From Candidatus Pacearchaeota archaeon UBA284 (lineage in GTDB: Archaea > Nanobdellota > Nanobdellia > Pacearchaeales > UBA284), in the NCBI GenBank assembly GCA_002499185.1, contig DAKN01000050.1, positions 1-5,790 on the forward strand: a stretch of 5,790 bases of DNA, given 5' to 3'. This document shows, piece after piece, positions 4,891 to 5,790 of the stretch. The notes under the pieces are model-generated. The model did no database searches, had not been told where the DNA came from, and was given only the letters and a program-made list of their open reading frames with translations. The translations under genes and the position numbers were made by a program. Numbering within the stretch: the first letter of the stretch is position 1; each line of letters opens with the position of its first letter.

Positions 4891-4910
4891 AGCAAGTTTA
4901 ATGTCTTGCT
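4891..4910. repeat. Small inverted repeat at the stop codon of the 167-residue gene
   Basis: Arms AGCAAG (4891-4896) and CTTGCT (4905-4910) flank an 8-base loop containing the TAA stop (4898-4900). A 6-bp stem with three G-C pairs at a 3' end could be a weak terminator or processing hairpin, but no T-run of length follows it on the minus strand. Confidence 0.3.
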
Positions 4911-5401
4911 TCTAAAGAAAGAAAGGATTTTATCTGAGCCAATGTTCCATCAACATCACCGGTAATTTTATCTTCATATTGTTCAATTCTGTTTTTGATT
5001 ATAAATTTGTCATAGGTTGCTCTTAAGAATTTCATAAGGGGATTTTCTTCCCATTTATTTTCATAATCTTTTTCTAAAAAGCCAGCCATTTTTACTTCAA
5101 CGCCACCTTGATTCATCTTTCTTTTTTTGCCGTTTTCTTCCACCTCTACGTTTTTTAATCCAAGAAGTCTCCAGACAACTTTGATCTTTAATCTAAAATA
5201 ATCATTAATTTTCCTATAACCTTCCCATTCTATATCAATATCTTTTGAATCTCCCTTCAATTTTTCAGAATATTTTTTTTCAATTACTGCATAGCTGTTT
5301 TCTTCTGTTAGCCATTCATATAAAAAGCTATACAAGCCCCCAAAATCAAAAACGCCGTTATGGGCAACTTTCCCTTCATAAATTTTGTCTACTTCTGTCA
5401 T
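4898..5401 (-). CDS. Conserved hypothetical 167-residue protein, probably archaeal-specific
   Basis: I cannot name a function; the pattern resembles an uncharacterised family I recall in DPANN genomes. Visible landmarks are DFGGLYSFLYEWL (19-31), an alternating-charge stretch DIDIEWEGYRKINDYFRLKIKVVWRLLG (54-81) that looks like paired beta strands, VEVEENGKKRKM (85-96), a third strand GGVEVKMAGFLEKDYE (99-114), and a C-terminal helical part with LMKFLRATYDKFIIKNRIEQYEDK (122-145). An open beta sheet followed by helices is therefore likely. There is no Cys, signal peptide or membrane segment, so it is probably cytosolic. It is divergent from the Cys-rich 64-residue gene across 103 bases. The start at 5401 is the first Met of the frame; the upstream A/T boxes are not well placed, so the start is less certain than the gene. 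Confidence 0.82.
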   Translation of the reverse strand: MTEVDKIYEGKVAHNGVFDFGGLYSFLYEWLTEENSYAVIEKKYSEKLKGDSKDIDIEWEGYRKINDYFRLKIKVVWRLLGLKNVEVEENGKKRKMNQGGVEVKMAGFLEKDYENKWEENPLMKFLRATYDKFIIKNRIEQYEDKITGDVDGTLAQIKSFLSLEARH

Positions 5402-5427
5402 CTTTAATGTCTCTTTTTATACTTCAA

Positions 5428-5437
5428 TAAGATAAAC
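5428..5437 (-). promoter_or_regulatory. Weak TATA-like candidate for the 167-residue gene
   Basis: GTTTATCTTA on the minus strand is centred about 32 bases before the start codon, implying a leader of a few bases. Competing boxes are GTATAAAAAG (5413-5422), too close at about -17, and ATATTTAAATCG (5441-5452), at about -45. No choice can be made by eye. Confidence 0.25.
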
Positions 5438-5473
5438 TCGATTTAAATATTTTTTCTAAGCTTAAACTAAAGA

Positions 5474-5480
5474 TTTATAA
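5474..5480 (+). promoter_or_regulatory. TATA-like box of the 64-residue Cys-rich gene
   Basis: TTTATAA is centred 28 bases before the ATG at 5505, consistent with initiation within about two bases of the start codon. A weak AAGGT (5490-5494) lies 10 bases before the ATG and could serve as a Shine-Dalgarno site only if transcription starts further upstream. Confidence 0.45.
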
Positions 5481-5504
5481 GTCATTTTTAAGGTAAATTA
5501 TTCA

Positions 5505-5699
5505 ATGACAGAGACATTAACAGAAAAAATAGATAATGAAATTAAAAGAAGGTTTTGCGAGCCCAAAAACTTGCCTTCTGGGGAAGGTGTTTTTTGTATT
5601 ATTTGTAATTGCTATTGTGACACAAAAGATAAAAGATGCCACAATGAACAAGCGTATTATCATTATGGGTCCATTAGAAATATCGGGGGAAAAAGCTAA
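5505..5699 (+). CDS. Small Cys-rich protein, possible metal-binding
   Basis: A 64-residue protein of no family I recognise. After a charged N-terminal helix (ETLTEKIDNEIKRRF, 3-17) it carries C18, then a dense cluster C31, C34, C36 and C38 (CIICNCYC), then C45-H46 and H53. The CxxC plus CH pairing would suit one zinc or iron site (inference), for example a short zinc finger or a regulatory protein. There is no signal peptide. The reading frame is preferred over an overlapping one from 5536 because it has a TATA-like box and weak Shine-Dalgarno site before it and its stop codon abuts the next start codon exactly, as in an operon. GGGGG (5685-5689) near its end may serve as the ribosome site for that next gene. 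Confidence 0.7.
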   Translation: MTETLTEKIDNEIKRRFCEPKNLPSGEGVFCIICNCYCDTKDKRCHNEQAYYHYGSIRNIGGKS

Positions 5700-5790
5700 A
5701 TGTCAGACAATATGCCTTCAGAAACAGAATTAACAAATAGAATAATAGAAGACGAAAAGATCTTTAAACGGCTTGGCAAATCTGCTTGCA
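5700..5790 (+). CDS. Start of an unidentified gene, cut by the window end
   Basis: An ATG at 5700 directly follows the TAA of the 64-residue gene with no gap (TAAATG), and the frame stays open for 30 codons to the last base. The visible protein is charged and helical (ETELTNRIIEDEKIFKRLGK) and reaches a Cys at residue 30. A purine-rich stretch with GGGGG lies 10-15 bases upstream, a plausible ribosome site. The N-terminus loosely resembles that of the preceding protein, both having an ET-LT-basic-Ile pattern, so a tandem pair of related small proteins is possible but unproven. An alternative start is the Met at 5712. Confidence 0.55.
   Translation, partial: MSDNMPSETELTNRIIEDEKIFKRLGKSAC

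Noticed and set aside
5245..5430. Short + strand frame opposite the 167-residue gene
   Set aside because: It runs antisense to a gene with clear protein-like patterning and extends into the divergent promoter region.
5536..5733. Alternative 65-codon frame over the small Cys protein, with a hydrophobic stretch
   Set aside because: It lacks a promoter or ribosome site at its own start and would overlap the start of the gene at 5700. The frame from 5505 fits both flanking signals better.
1..5790. Defence system, CRISPR array, mobile element or phage region
   Set aside because: No regularly spaced repeats, transposase, integrase, toxin-antitoxin pair, nuclease or effector motifs were seen, and base composition looks uniform across the window.
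1..5790. tRNA, rRNA or other structured RNA genes
   Set aside because: Gaps are at most about 143 bases and A/T-rich, with no tRNA-like arm pattern or T-loop sequence.

Overview
The window looks like a piece of an AT-rich archaeal chromosome. Two genes are specifically archaeal in type: an Nre-family DNA repair protein and a TFE-type transcription initiation factor. Small uncharacterised coiled-coil proteins, short intergenic gaps, TATA-like boxes close to several start codons and Lys/Glu/Ile-rich coding all suggest a small-genome DPANN lineage (Pacearchaeota/Woesearchaeota-like). That placement is inference from style and recalled families, not from a marker gene. I see no tRNA, rRNA, CRISPR array, insertion sequence or phage gene.

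Layout. Positions 1-1203 (+) hold the 3' part of nre; its start lies outside the window. It meets, with overlapping stop codons, a 96-residue cysteine-containing protein (1200-1490, -). Upstream of that, on the same strand, are a rhomboid intramembrane protease (1596-2273, -) and a TFE-like factor with a very lysine-rich tail (2318-3091, -). A 143-base divergent promoter region separates tfe from two + strand genes for uncharacterised, probably coiled-coil proteins (3235-3891 and 3921-4268). The first of these is very acidic and carries a repeated Pro-Glu-Leu motif. These converge, 9 bases apart, on a CYTH-domain triphosphatase-like gene (4278-4826, -), which follows an uncharacterised 167-residue protein (4898-5401, -). 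A last divergent region drives a 64-residue Cys-rich small protein (5505-5699, +). Directly abutting it is the start of another gene that runs off the window (5700-5790, +).

How the genes fit together. This is mostly a housekeeping and information-processing neighbourhood rather than a dedicated system: DNA repair through PCNA (Nre), transcription initiation (TFE), membrane proteolysis (rhomboid) and triphosphate chemistry (CYTH). The least explained parts are the two coiled-coil genes, the lysine tail and altered zinc ribbon of TFE, and the two small cysteine-rich proteins. I found no convincing evidence of a new defence or mobile system. The most useful leads are the basic TFE next to a divergent acidic partner candidate, the repeated short motif in the acidic protein, and a GC-rich perfect stem-loop inside nre.
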